Assembly: GCF_002813775.1 (NCBI RefSeq)
Contig: NZ_CP020370.1
Span: 496,001 to 560,000, forward strand
Length of the DNA stretch: 64,000 nucleotides
Direction: 5' to 3'
DNA from: Candidatus Thiodictyon syntrophicum
GTDB taxonomy: Bacteria; Pseudomonadota; Gammaproteobacteria; Chromatiales; Chromatiaceae
The stretch's first letter is position 1. Each line of letters opens with the position of its first letter. Made by a program: the position numbers and the translations under genes. Below the pieces are notes generated by a model. It was not told the DNA's origin and did no database searches. It worked only from the letters and a program-made list of their open reading frames with translations. Shown here one piece after another: positions 27,801 to 38,093 of this stretch.

Positions 27801-28114
27801 CCCACCTTGAACTGGACGCTGACCACCGCCATCCCCGGGCGCGAGACCGAATAGACGTGCTCGATACCCTTGATCTCGGACAAGACCTGCTCGGCCGGAC
27901 CGGCCACCAGGTGCTCGACCTCGGCGGCCGAGGCACCGGGGAAGGGGATGAAGACATCGGCGAAGGTGACGTTGATCTGCGGCTCTTCCTCGCGCGGCGT
28001 GACCAGCACGGCAAAGACCCCGAGCAGCAGGCCCAGGATGGCCAGGAGCGGGGTGATGGCGGACGCCTGAAAGCCCTGGGTGATGCGGCCCGCCAGGCCC
28101 AGGCGCTCAGTCAT
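24824..28114 (-). CDS. RND-family efflux permease
   Basis: 1,096 residues, typical of AcrB/MexB-type inner-membrane proton antiporters (about 1,030-1,050) plus a small insertion. Visible features: TM1 (SAITPLLAILGLLLGVFAVL), the first periplasmic porter domain (FPGASAAEVEHLVAGPAEQ), the TM4 stretch GILVDDAIVVVENIHRH with the conserved acidic pair, a second porter domain, and C-terminal helices ending VVIPVVYYGVMFKR. Substrate is unknown. A 66-bp palindrome is inserted in frame in the cytoplasmic loop before TM7. The start overlaps the upstream adaptor gene by 8 bp. No outer-membrane TolC-type gene is adjacent. Confidence 0.93.
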   Translation of the reverse strand: MTERLGLAGRITQGFQASAITPLLAILGLLLGVFAVLVTPREEEPQINVTFADVFIPFPGASAAEVEHLVAGPAEQVLSEIKGIEHVYSVSRPGMAVVSVQFKVGEDNTDAVVRLFSKVQSNADWLPPTLGVGTPIIKPKGIDDVPIITATLWSKDAAVGAFELGQVAHALEQEIKRVDGTRDVYTVGVPRQTVRVLLQPQALAGYGIDLGDLRRALQAGNREVDNLSVTAANQEILVQAGTFLTSPDEIGDLVVGLHAGRPVFLRDVASIEQGPEQPHSYVSIGGGPGVRENGSAPAGTAPAVTIAVAKQQGVNAVEVAQRVIERFAQLQGTFIPEGVEVTVTRNYGATADAKARKLISKLVFATASVILLVWLAVGWREAIIVGAAVIITLALTLFASWAWGFTLNRVSLFALIFSIGILVDDAIVVVENIHRHMVISRARLLDLMPAAVDEVGGPTILATFTVIAALLPMAFVSGLMGPYMSPIPINASLGMVISLAVAFVFTPWMTNFMIGRRHDRMVAADPLGARASRPPIGGHAGGTPALPGEGGNPLLARGFRTAIGPFLIGRKGHLNRWFLLAGILVLIGGSIWLAVGKVVVLKMLPFDNKSEFQVVLDMPEGTSLEQTTRVLAELGDYLATVPEVTDYQAYAGTAAPINFNGLVRQYYLRSGANVGDIQVNLVDKHYRDRQSHAIALSLRGPLQEIARRYQGNAKIAEPPPGPPVLAPLVAEVYGLDYPGQIATAGRVRAAFESTPDIVDVDDSVESPAPKLIVEIDRAKAARLGVDQASVVGALATVLGGEDMSFLHGANVKYAVPIRVEYAQADKADLEQVMSLRVRAQGGALVPLSEIVTVQESTRTPSIYHKDLLPVVYVTGDMAGPTDSPLYGLFTIAAKLTEQLGLPQWYIQQPGNPYEYSLKWDGEWQITYETFRDMGIAYGVGLILIYLLVVAQFRSYLVPLVIMAPIPLTLIGILPGHALLGAKFTATSMIGMIALAGIIVRNSILLVDFINQQVRAGTPFADAVINSAVVRAKPIVLTALAAMAGAVFILDDPIFSGLAVSLLFGLLVSTLLTLVVIPVVYYGVMFKRVEWIRTATG
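26472..26537. repeat. Palindromic repeat inserted in frame inside the RND gene
   Basis: Arms of about 25 bp (CCTGGGAGCGCGGGCGTCCC and its complement) separated by a short loop. On the coding strand it reads GARASRPPIGGHAGGTPALP, a Gly/Pro/Ala peptide unlike any RND sequence. It sits in the cytoplasmic loop between the two halves of the pump, where extra residues are tolerated. A sequence with similar GGGAGCG-type ends lies at 33368-33461. Confidence 0.85.
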
Positions 28115-29237
28115 GATGGTCTCCCGCCGCTGGGCGAGCCGCGGCCTGGGCCTTCAGCAGCACCCCGGCGGCGATCGGGTCCAGGGCCACCTGCTCACCC
28201 GCGGTGAGACCGGACAGCACCACGACATCGCCTGCCAGGGCGCGTCCCAGGCGCACCTGGCGCAAGTGCACCCGCCCGGAGGCGTCCACCACATAGACCC
28301 CCTTGACCTCGGAGCGGTGCACCACGCTCGCCTGCGGCACCGCCAATTCCGCCTTCTCGCCCACCACAAAGCCGATCTTCACGAACATCCCGGGGAACAG
28401 GCGGTTGGCCCCGGGGGCCGCGGCGGCGGGCAGGTCCACCCGTACCTTGAAGGTGTTGGAGCCGGCATCGGCGTAGGGGAAGACGGTGACGGCCCCGGAC
28501 TCGAGCGGGGTATCGTCGGGGAGATAGACGAGGGCCCGGGCCCCGGCGCGCACCGGGCCGATCAGGCTCTGGGGCACGTCCACCGTCACCCGCAGGGTAT
28601 CGAGCGAGATACCGCTGACCAGCGGCTGGCCGGGGCTCGCCATCTCCCCCTCCGACACCTTGCGCTCGGTCAGGATGCCCGAATAGGGCGCGCGGATCTC
28701 GGTGTATTTCAACTGCTCCTGGGCCTGGGCCAGACGGGCGCCGGCGGCGTCCAGGGCGGCCTGGGCACCGGCCAGTTCCGCGGTCGCCTTGTCCATCGCC
28801 GAATCGGAGACGTTCTTTTTGTCGAACAGCCCCTTGAAGCGTGCGTGCTCGTCGCGCGCCTGCTTCACCTGGGCGGTGGCGGACTTGAGATCCGCCGTCG
28901 CCTGGGCCACCCGGGCGCGGTGCTCGGTGTCCTTGAGGCGCACGACCACGGTGCCCTTCTCCACATAGTCGTCCACATCGAACAGGATCTCCTGGACCTG
29001 CCCCTGGGTCTGGGCGGAGACGGTGGAGCGGTTGACCGCCTCCACGATGCCGTCCAGGCGGTACTCCCGGGGGACGGTGCGGGACTGGACGACCGCGGTC
29101 GCGAGGGCGGTCGCGGCGGCCGACTGGGGCGCCGGTGGGGTCTGGGCGGGGGGATCGACCGCCGCGGGCGGATCGGCGGCCACGGCCTGGAACGCGAAGA
29201 GCGCGGTCAGGGTCGCGGACGGCAGGGAGAGACGCAT
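28107..29237 (-). CDS. RND periplasmic adaptor (membrane fusion protein)
   Basis: 376 residues with a signal peptide (about 1-20, ending AVAA). It has the HlyD/AcrA layout: a lipoyl half-motif VSAQTQGQVQEILFDVDDYVEKGTVV, a coiled-coil hairpin (about 105-190), the second lipoyl half (IRAPYSGILTERKVSEGEMA), and beta-barrel and membrane-proximal domains. It links the permease to an outer-membrane channel. It precedes the permease gene with an 8-bp overlap, so the two form an operon. The N-terminal Pro/Ala/Thr-rich linker is longer than usual. Confidence 0.92.
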   Translation of the reverse strand: MRLSLPSATLTALFAFQAVAADPPAAVDPPAQTPPAPQSAAATALATAVVQSRTVPREYRLDGIVEAVNRSTVSAQTQGQVQEILFDVDDYVEKGTVVVRLKDTEHRARVAQATADLKSATAQVKQARDEHARFKGLFDKKNVSDSAMDKATAELAGAQAALDAAGARLAQAQEQLKYTEIRAPYSGILTERKVSEGEMASPGQPLVSGISLDTLRVTVDVPQSLIGPVRAGARALVYLPDDTPLESGAVTVFPYADAGSNTFKVRVDLPAAAAPGANRLFPGMFVKIGFVVGEKAELAVPQASVVHRSEVKGVYVVDASGRVHLRQVRLGRALAGDVVVLSGLTAGEQVALDPIAAGVLLKAQAAARPAAGDHHD

Positions 29238-29590
29238 GGTGGCTGCACCGTCTGAATATTAGCAACGCCTGATATAAAGCATAAGGGCGGCGACTGCAAC
29301 CTCGGCGCGCTGATCGGCCTGGGGTTGCCGCGGGCCGCTGTCCGCACCCACCCCAGGCCCGTCCTGCACCCTCAGCCCGCCCGATCGTGATAGCCCTGCA
29401 GATTCGTCACCTCGGCGAGCTGCTTCAGGACCGCGCCTGACCCCGGCGCCTTAGGCGCCACCGGGATGGGCACTGCCCGGGTCCCCGCCGCGCGGACCAC
29501 ATCCCGCGCAGAACCAACCGACGAAGGTTCCGCGTCGCCTGCTCGCCCGGGTCTTCTGCGGAACCAGGAATCGACAACAGGCTGAGATCA
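29238..29590. other. Intergenic region
   Basis: About 350 bp with no supportable gene. It should hold the promoter of the adaptor-permease operon near 29240-29290, where the sequence becomes AT-richer. No clear terminator for other genes. Confidence 0.35.
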
Positions 29591-30604
29591 CTACCCCGTC
29601 CCGGGATCAGAGGGTTCGGGCTTGTCGGCGAGCAAGCGCTTCAGCCGCTCGTTCTCGGCCAAGGCTTCGTCCTTGGCGGCCCGCTCCTGCTCCTTGGCGG
29701 CCCGCTCCTGCTGCGCATCGGCCCGCGCCTGCTCCTTCGCCGTCCGCTCCTGCTCCGCGTCCGCCCGCGCCTGCTCCTTAGCCGCTCGCTCCTGCTCCTT
29801 GGCCGCTCGCTCCCGCTCCTTCGCCGCTCGCTCCTGCTCCTTGGCCGCCCGCTCCTGCTCCGCGTCCGCCCGCGCCTGCTCGACCTCCGCGCGCAGGTCC
29901 TCGAATTCGAGCTGGATGCTCTGCTGTTCGCGCAGATAGTCCTGCCGCGCCTGGTACGCATAATAGGCGTGCTCTTTCTCGGAGAAGGCCTTCAGTGTGT
30001 TCATGGCTCGCCTCATCTCTGGGGTCTGCATCCACGCGGGCAGGGCGTTCTCGTCCAGGCGCTCCGCCTCGTTGAAGAATTTCAGCCACCGCTGCTGCTC
30101 GGTTTCGACCGTGTCGGCGGCGAACTTGCTCAGTTCGAGCAGCCAGATACCGCCGTGGTCCAGAAAGACGCGACCGTGCCGGTCGCGCAACCGGAACTCG
30201 TGGGCATACTCCGGGGTATCCGGCAGCAGCGTCTGACCCAGCAGCCAGATGGCGTAGGTGGGGCGCAGCTTGCGGTAGCTTTCGCCCTCCTTGATCTGGC
30301 TGCGATAGAGGTTCGCCCAGCCATAGAGAATTCGCGCCGGCAGGTCGCGGTGATTGAGTAGTTGGACCTCGACCTGGAACATCTGGCCAGTCGCGTCGCG
30401 GGCCTTGACGTCCACAACGGTGAGCTTGTCGTCCAGGAATTCCTTTTCGTTGTAGGGATTCTGGATCTCCACGGCGACGATCGGCCGGGGCAGGTCCGCG
30501 CCCAGGACAGCGTTGAGGAAATGGATCAGCAGGTCGCGATTGGACTCGGCCCCCAGCAGGGCCTTGAAGACGCAGTCAATTTTGGGATCGATGGGATGGC
30601 GCAT
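29591..30604 (-). CDS. Rpn/PD-(D/E)XK family putative nuclease with C-terminal heptad repeats
   Basis: 337 residues. Residues 1-220 match the Rpn-type (recombination-promoting nuclease, formerly 'transposase') PDDEXK_2 pattern: DPKIDCVFKALLGAESN, FLNAVLGADL, then DDKLTVVDVKARD and FQVEVQLL, which hold the likely Asp and ExQ active-site residues. Residues about 235-325 are a coiled coil of near-perfect seven-residue repeats (EQERAAK, EQARADA), encoded by a tandem DNA repeat at about 29640-29890. Proteins of this family are multicopy in many bacteria; whether this one mobilises anything is unclear. No terminal repeats flank it. Confidence 0.85.
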   Translation of the reverse strand: MRHPIDPKIDCVFKALLGAESNRDLLIHFLNAVLGADLPRPIVAVEIQNPYNEKEFLDDKLTVVDVKARDATGQMFQVEVQLLNHRDLPARILYGWANLYRSQIKEGESYRKLRPTYAIWLLGQTLLPDTPEYAHEFRLRDRHGRVFLDHGGIWLLELSKFAADTVETEQQRWLKFFNEAERLDENALPAWMQTPEMRRAMNTLKAFSEKEHAYYAYQARQDYLREQQSIQLEFEDLRAEVEQARADAEQERAAKEQERAAKERERAAKEQERAAKEQARADAEQERTAKEQARADAQQERAAKEQERAAKDEALAENERLKRLLADKPEPSDPGTG

Positions 30605-30752
30605 GTTGGCAGTTTAGGCAGGTGTCGCCGGTGCGGCAAGGGACACGGTCCCAGGGAACCGCGCCCGGTGCTAAACCGCGTCCAGAACGAGATGCGTAGT
30701 TTCGGCGGCACCGGTCTCGGAAAAACTACGTTTCCCGATGTGGTCGCGGTTT

Positions 30753-30811
30753 AGTACCCCGTTTCAGCTTCGGGGCTTGATCATGCGCAAGAATAGCTGA
30801 AGCGGGGTACT
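30753..30811. repeat. Inverted repeat, 17-bp arms
   Basis: Left arm 30753-30769 (AGTACCCCGTTTCAGCT) and right arm 30795-30811, one mismatch, with a loop of 25 bp. It lies in the 280-bp gap between the Rpn-type gene and the end of katG. It may act as a terminator for katG or be another dispersed palindrome. Confidence 0.75.
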
Positions 30812-30887
30812 AGGGACACCGGGACGACAGCTTTGCGACCGCTCGAGCGAGACTCGTATCGGCTGTCTCGACCCGAGCGGCCTCTAC

Positions 30888-33643
<2,756 letters not shown>

Positions 33644-34891
33644 ATGCAGCCCTACGACCTGGTGATCGTCGGCGGCGGCCTGATCGGCGGCTCGCTGGCC
33701 TGCGCGCTGGCGGATACCGGGCTGCGGATCGCGCTGGTGGAGGCGGTGGCTGCGGATGCCGCGCTCCAGCCGAGCTATGACGAGCGGGTGATTGCCCTGT
33801 CCTGGGGTAGTCGCCGCATCCTGGAGGCGATCGGTCTCTGGGGTGCGGTCGCGCCGGAGGCCGAGCCGATCCGCCGTATCCACGTCTCCGAGCGCGGCCA
33901 GTGCGGCATCACCCGGCTCGATCAGGCCGAACTCGGGGTTGATGCCCTGGGTTATGTGGTCCCGGCGCGCGCCCTGGGAGCGGCCATCCGCCCGACCCTG
34001 GATGGGTTGCCGGGGATCGATCTGCTGTGTCCGGCACGCCTCGTCGGGCTGCGGGTGCAGGGCGATTTGGTTGCGCTGCAGGTCGAGGGCCACGACGGTC
34101 TGATTGAATTGCGCTCCCGCCTGGTGGTGGCGGCCGACGGCGGCGATTCGGCGGTGCGGCGCGCCCAGGGGATCACCGTCGAGGAACAGCCCTACGGGCA
34201 TGACGCCATCATCACCACCATCACCCCGGACCGGCCCCGCCCGGGTTGGGCCTTCGAGCGCTTCACCGACACCGGGCCGCTCGCCATGCTGCCCATGACC
34301 GCGGGGCGCTGGTCGGTGGTCTGGACCTGCCGGGAGCAGGAGACGGCGGGGCTGCTGGCGCTGCCGGACGACGCCTTTCTCGCCCGGTTGCAGGGGCGCT
34401 TCGGCTACCGGCTCGGCCGGCTGGGTCTGGCGGCACCCCGGCGCGCCTATCCGCTCAAGCTGCTGCTGACCCGTGAGACTATCCATCCCCGGCTGGTGCT
34501 GATCGGCAACGCCGCCCACACGCTCCACCCGGTAGCCGGTCAGGGGTTCAACCTGGGGCTGCGCGACGTCGCCGCACTCGCCGAGGTGCTGGCCGAGGCC
34601 GCAACCCGCGGCGAGGACCCGGGGGCGCCGGCGGTGTTGGCGGCCTACCGCCAATGGCGCGGCCCGGACCAGCAGACGACCGCCGCCCTCACCGACACGC
34701 TCGCCCGGCTCTTCGTCAATCCCTGGCTGCCCCTGCGGCTGGCCCGCAACCTGGGGCTGTTGGGGTTGGACCTGCTGCCGCCCGCGCGTCGGTCGGTGGC
34801 CCGGCGCTTCATGGGGCAGGGCGGGCGCACGCCGCGCCTGGCGCGGGGCCTCCCACTGGGGGCTGGCCGCACTGCCCGCCTGGAACCGTGA
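33644..34891 (+). CDS. ubiH: FAD-dependent ubiquinone biosynthesis hydroxylase, UbiH-like
   Basis: 415 residues from the ATG at 33644; a longer frame to 33548 lacks coding character. It has the FAD Rossmann motif DLVIVGGGLIGGSLACALAD near the N-terminus, a middle VVAADGGDSAVRR (DG motif) and LIGNAAHTLHPVAGQGFNLGLRD, diagnostic for the UbiH/UbiF/VisC aromatic hydroxylases. UbiH hydroxylates 2-octaprenyl-6-methoxyphenol. A second member follows at 35097, and tandem ubiH plus ubiI/ubiF-type genes are common in gammaproteobacteria. Which ring position each one hydroxylates cannot be told from motifs. Confidence 0.88.
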   Translation: MQPYDLVIVGGGLIGGSLACALADTGLRIALVEAVAADAALQPSYDERVIALSWGSRRILEAIGLWGAVAPEAEPIRRIHVSERGQCGITRLDQAELGVDALGYVVPARALGAAIRPTLDGLPGIDLLCPARLVGLRVQGDLVALQVEGHDGLIELRSRLVVAADGGDSAVRRAQGITVEEQPYGHDAIITTITPDRPRPGWAFERFTDTGPLAMLPMTAGRWSVVWTCREQETAGLLALPDDAFLARLQGRFGYRLGRLGLAAPRRAYPLKLLLTRETIHPRLVLIGNAAHTLHPVAGQGFNLGLRDVAALAEVLAEAATRGEDPGAPAVLAAYRQWRGPDQQTTAALTDTLARLFVNPWLPLRLARNLGLLGLDLLPPARRSVARRFMGQGGRTPRLARGLPLGAGRTARLEP

Positions 34892-34920
34892 AGCGGTGTC
34901 ACCCCAGAAAAGCAGTTTTG

Positions 34921-35048
34921 CCGCAAATGAACGCGAATTAACGCAAATAATCAGAGGCTTGGCCTTTGCTGCATGGTCGCCGTCCGGGTCACGCCCGCGA
35001 CGATTCTAACCAGCAGATTTATTTGCGCTTATTTGCGTTCATTTGCGG
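34921..35048. repeat. Inverted repeat built on TTTGCGTT/AACGCAAA
   Basis: Left arm 34921-34950 (CCGCAAATGAACGCGAATTA...) and right arm 35019-35048 are near-perfect reverse complements of 30 bp, with 68 bp between. The arms are AT-rich against the high-GC flanks. It lies between the two hydroxylase genes and looks like a dispersed REP-like element. Confidence 0.85.
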
Positions 35049-35096
35049 CCAAACACTCTTCTTGATTCATGCAAAGACGTAGAGAAGAGCGGTTCT

Positions 35097-36332
35097 ATGA
35101 ATCTTTCCCAAAGGTCGCCTATGAACGCAAATGACAGCGATGTGATCGTCGTCGGCGGCGGCATGGTCGGTGCCGCCTTTGCCCTGGCCTGTGCCGATCA
35201 AGGGCTGGGCGTCACGGTGGTGGAGGCCCGGGCGCCGCGGCGTACCTGGCCGGCCGGTGAGGTGGATCTGCGGGTCTCGGCCCTGTCGCGCGCCAGTGAG
35301 CGCATCCTGCGGCGGCTCGGGGCCTGGGAGCGGATCACTGAACTGGGGGTCAGCCCCTATCGGCAGATGCGGGTCTGGGACGCGGGGAGTGGGGGCCGCA
35401 TCCACTTCGATGCCGCGGACCTGGGCGAGCCGGACCTGGGCCACATCGTCGAGAACCGGGTGCTGCAACTGGCCCTGTGGGAGCGGTTGGAGTCGCGCCC
35501 CGAGGTCACCCTGGTCTGGCCGGCGACCATCACCGGGCTGCGGCGCACCCCGGACGGCCAGGAACTGGTGCTGGCCGATGGGCGTCACCTGCAAGGGCGG
35601 CTGCTGGTGGCCGCGGACGGGCGCGACTCGCTGATCCGCGACCTGGCGCAGATCCCCACCCGCGGCTGGGATTATGACCAAAGGGCCATCGTCGCCACCG
35701 TGACCCCGGCGCAGTGGCACCAGGAGACCGCCTGGCAGCGCTTTCTGCCCGCCGGCCCCCTGGCCCTGCTGCCCCTGGCGGACGGGCGCTGTTCGATCGT
35801 CTGGTCGGCCGGCGGGTCGCGGGCGGATGAACTGCTGGCGCTGGATGACGCGGCATTCTCGGACGCGCTCACCGAGGCCAGCGAGCACCGCCTGGGCCTG
35901 ATCCGGGTGGCGGGACCGCGCGCCGCGGTCGCCCTGCGTCTCCAGCACGCGCAACGCTACGTGGAGCCGGGGCTCGCCCTGATCGGCGACGCCGCCCATG
36001 CCATACACCCATTGGCGGGGCAGGGCGTCAACCTGGGTTTACTCGACGCCGCGGAGCTGGCCGCTGCCCTGGACCTGGCCCGGCGGCGGCGCCGTGATAT
36101 CGGCTTGCTCTGGACGCTGCGCCGCTACGAGCGCGCCCGCCGTGGGGACAATCTGGCGATGCTCGCCGCCATGGACGCCTTCAAGCGGCTCTTCGGTACC
36201 GATCTCGCGCCGGTGGCGGCGCTGCGCGGCCTGGGGCTCTCCCTCACCGACCGCTGGGCGCCGGCGAAGCGATTGCTGATGGACCGCGCCCTGGGGCGCA
36301 ATCCCGGCCTGCCGCCCCTGGCGCGGCCCTGA
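35097..36332 (+). CDS. FAD-dependent ubiquinone biosynthesis hydroxylase, UbiF/UbiI/VisC-like
   Basis: 411 residues from the ATG at 35097, preceded by a GAAGAG purine stretch; an ATG at 35121 gives 403 residues and is equally possible. Motifs: DVIVVGGGMVGAAFALACAD (FAD), LLVAADGRDSLIR (DG motif) and LIGDAAHAIHPLAGQGVNLG. It is a paralogue of the preceding UbiH-like enzyme. Likely a C5 or C6 hydroxylase of ubiquinone synthesis; the exact position is not resolvable here. Confidence 0.87.
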   Translation: MNLSQRSPMNANDSDVIVVGGGMVGAAFALACADQGLGVTVVEARAPRRTWPAGEVDLRVSALSRASERILRRLGAWERITELGVSPYRQMRVWDAGSGGRIHFDAADLGEPDLGHIVENRVLQLALWERLESRPEVTLVWPATITGLRRTPDGQELVLADGRHLQGRLLVAADGRDSLIRDLAQIPTRGWDYDQRAIVATVTPAQWHQETAWQRFLPAGPLALLPLADGRCSIVWSAGGSRADELLALDDAAFSDALTEASEHRLGLIRVAGPRAAVALRLQHAQRYVEPGLALIGDAAHAIHPLAGQGVNLGLLDAAELAAALDLARRRRRDIGLLWTLRRYERARRGDNLAMLAAMDAFKRLFGTDLAPVAALRGLGLSLTDRWAPAKRLLMDRALGRNPGLPPLARP

Positions 36333-36508
36333 GCCCGCGCCGCCGATTCAGTGTATTTCGGAGTCCACCCCCTTTTTGGGCTTGGAGCGGGGCGGTATTT
36401 TCTGTAGCCTTGCGCCCGGACCGGGGGAAGCCTCTGCTTGAGCGTGCGGCCCCGTCTGCCCGCGCCCGCGCCACCACATCTGACACCAGAACGAACGAGG
36501 GGAGACCC

Positions 36509-37762
36509 ATGACCGCCAAAAATGCCTTCTATGCACAATCCGGGGGCGTCACCTCGGTGATCAACGCCTCGGCCTGCGGCGTCATCGAGACGGCCCGCGC
36601 CCACCCCGACAAGATCGCCAATGTCTATGCCGGTCGCAACGGCATCATCGGCGCCCTGACCGAAGACCTGATCGACACCAACCTGGAATCCGCCGAGAAC
36701 ATCGCGGCACTGCGCTACACCCCCTCCGGCGCCTTCGGCTCCTGCCGTTACAAGCTGAAGAGTCTGGAGGCCAACAAGCGCGAGTACGACCGCCTGATCG
36801 AGGTCTTCAAGGCCCACGACATCGGCTATTTCTTCTACAACGGCGGCGGCGACTCTGCCGACACCTGCTACAAGGTCTCCCAACTCTCCGAGGCCCTGGG
36901 GTTCCCGGTCCAGGCGATCCATGTCCCCAAGACCGTGGACAATGACCTGCCGATTACGGACAACTGCCCGGGCTTCGGCTCGGTGGCCAAGTACATCGCC
37001 ACCTCCACGCTGGAGGCCTCCTTCGACGTGCGCTCCATGTGCGCCACCTCCACCAAGATCTTCGTGATCGAGGTGATGGGGCGTCACGCGGGTTGGATCG
37101 CCGCCGCCGGGGCCCTGGTCGCCGATCAGGGCATCCCGGTCCTGACCCTGTTCCCGGAGGTTGAATTCGACCAGGACAAATTCCTGGCCGCCGTCAAGGT
37201 CAAGGTAGCCGACCACGGCTACTGCATCATCTGCGTGTCCGAGGGCTGCCACTACCCGGATGGGCGCTTCCTGGCCGAGCAGGGTACCCGCGACGCCTTC
37301 GGTCACGCCCAGCTCGGTGGGGCCGCGCCGGTGGTCGCGAACATGGTCAAGGACGCCCTGGGTCACAAGTTCCACTGGGCGGTGGCGGACTATCTCCAGC
37401 GCGCCGCCCGTCACCTCGCCTCCAAGTCGGACGTGGAGCAGGCCTATGCCCTGGGCAAGACCGGGGTGGAACTCGCCATCGCCGGCCACAACGCCATCAT
37501 GCCCACGGTGGTGCGCAAGTCCTCCTCCCCCTACGTCTGGGAGATCGGGCACGCGCCCCTGTCCGAGGTCGCGAACGTGGAGAAGTTCATGCCGGCCGAC
37601 TTCATCTCCGCGGACGGTTTCGGCATTACCGACAAGTGCCGCGAGTATCTGTATCCGCTGATCCAAGGGGAGGACTACCCGCCCTACGAAAACGGCCTGC
37701 CCCGCTATGTCACCCTGAAGAACGCCCCGGTGCCCCGGAAACTCGGCGCCTTCGCGCTCTGA
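36509..37762 (+). CDS. pfp: Pyrophosphate-dependent 6-phosphofructokinase
   Basis: 417 residues from the ATG at 36509, with a strong GAGGGGAG ribosome site 7 bases upstream. The phosphoryl-donor region reads YNGGGDSADT and the catalytic segment PKTVDNDLPITDNCPGFGSVA. Lys in PKTVDND in place of the Gly of ATP enzymes marks PPi specificity, and the reaction is then reversible in glycolysis. MGRHAGWIA is the fructose-6-phosphate motif. It is followed by hppA and ppa, so three PPi enzymes are grouped; pfp-hppA neighbours are established in methanotrophs and some phototrophs. Confidence 0.93.
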   Translation: MTAKNAFYAQSGGVTSVINASACGVIETARAHPDKIANVYAGRNGIIGALTEDLIDTNLESAENIAALRYTPSGAFGSCRYKLKSLEANKREYDRLIEVFKAHDIGYFFYNGGGDSADTCYKVSQLSEALGFPVQAIHVPKTVDNDLPITDNCPGFGSVAKYIATSTLEASFDVRSMCATSTKIFVIEVMGRHAGWIAAAGALVADQGIPVLTLFPEVEFDQDKFLAAVKVKVADHGYCIICVSEGCHYPDGRFLAEQGTRDAFGHAQLGGAAPVVANMVKDALGHKFHWAVADYLQRAARHLASKSDVEQAYALGKTGVELAIAGHNAIMPTVVRKSSSPYVWEIGHAPLSEVANVEKFMPADFISADGFGITDKCREYLYPLIQGEDYPPYENGLPRYVTLKNAPVPRKLGAFAL

Positions 37763-38093
37763 CACGGCGGGTCGGGAGGGGGCCCCGCGGCCCCCTGCCC
37801 AGTGCCCGGCTTTCCCAAGAACAAGGTCCGCCATGACCCCCCGACCAGTCTTACGACCCGATCCCCACCGCATTGCACCCCGCGGCGATTATCACTGCAC
37901 GGCCAAGGGGCGTATCCTAGGCGGGATCGGTCGCGGGCAGGGGCAGGGGGCACTGGACGGGCCGATTCCGCAACGGGGTTCGAGGCCGCCTTCGACCCCC
38001 AACCAGGCCCCGATGTCAGTGGTGCCCCCCGCCCGGCCCACCGTGATTGCGGCCTGATTTCGCCTGTTTTTTAACGTTCTGAGGAACTTTTCT
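37763..38093. other. Intergenic region pfp-hppA
   Basis: About 330 bp without a supportable gene. It begins with the hairpin at 37777-37796 and should include the hppA promoter. Short frames here are compositional. Confidence 0.35.
37777..37796 (+). terminator. GC hairpin after pfp
   Basis: A perfect 20-base palindrome-like hairpin, AGGGGGCC / GGCCCCCT, starting 15 bp after the pfp stop. It has no following T-run, so termination would be weak or partial. Confidence 0.4.

Noticed and set aside
26807..28207. A 466-residue plus-strand frame rich in Asp, Gly, His and Arg
   Set aside because: It is antisense to the RND permease gene, and its composition is what the reverse of a high-GC gene gives.
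36125..37873. A 582-residue minus-strand frame
   Set aside because: Antisense to the pfp gene and the end of the hydroxylase gene.
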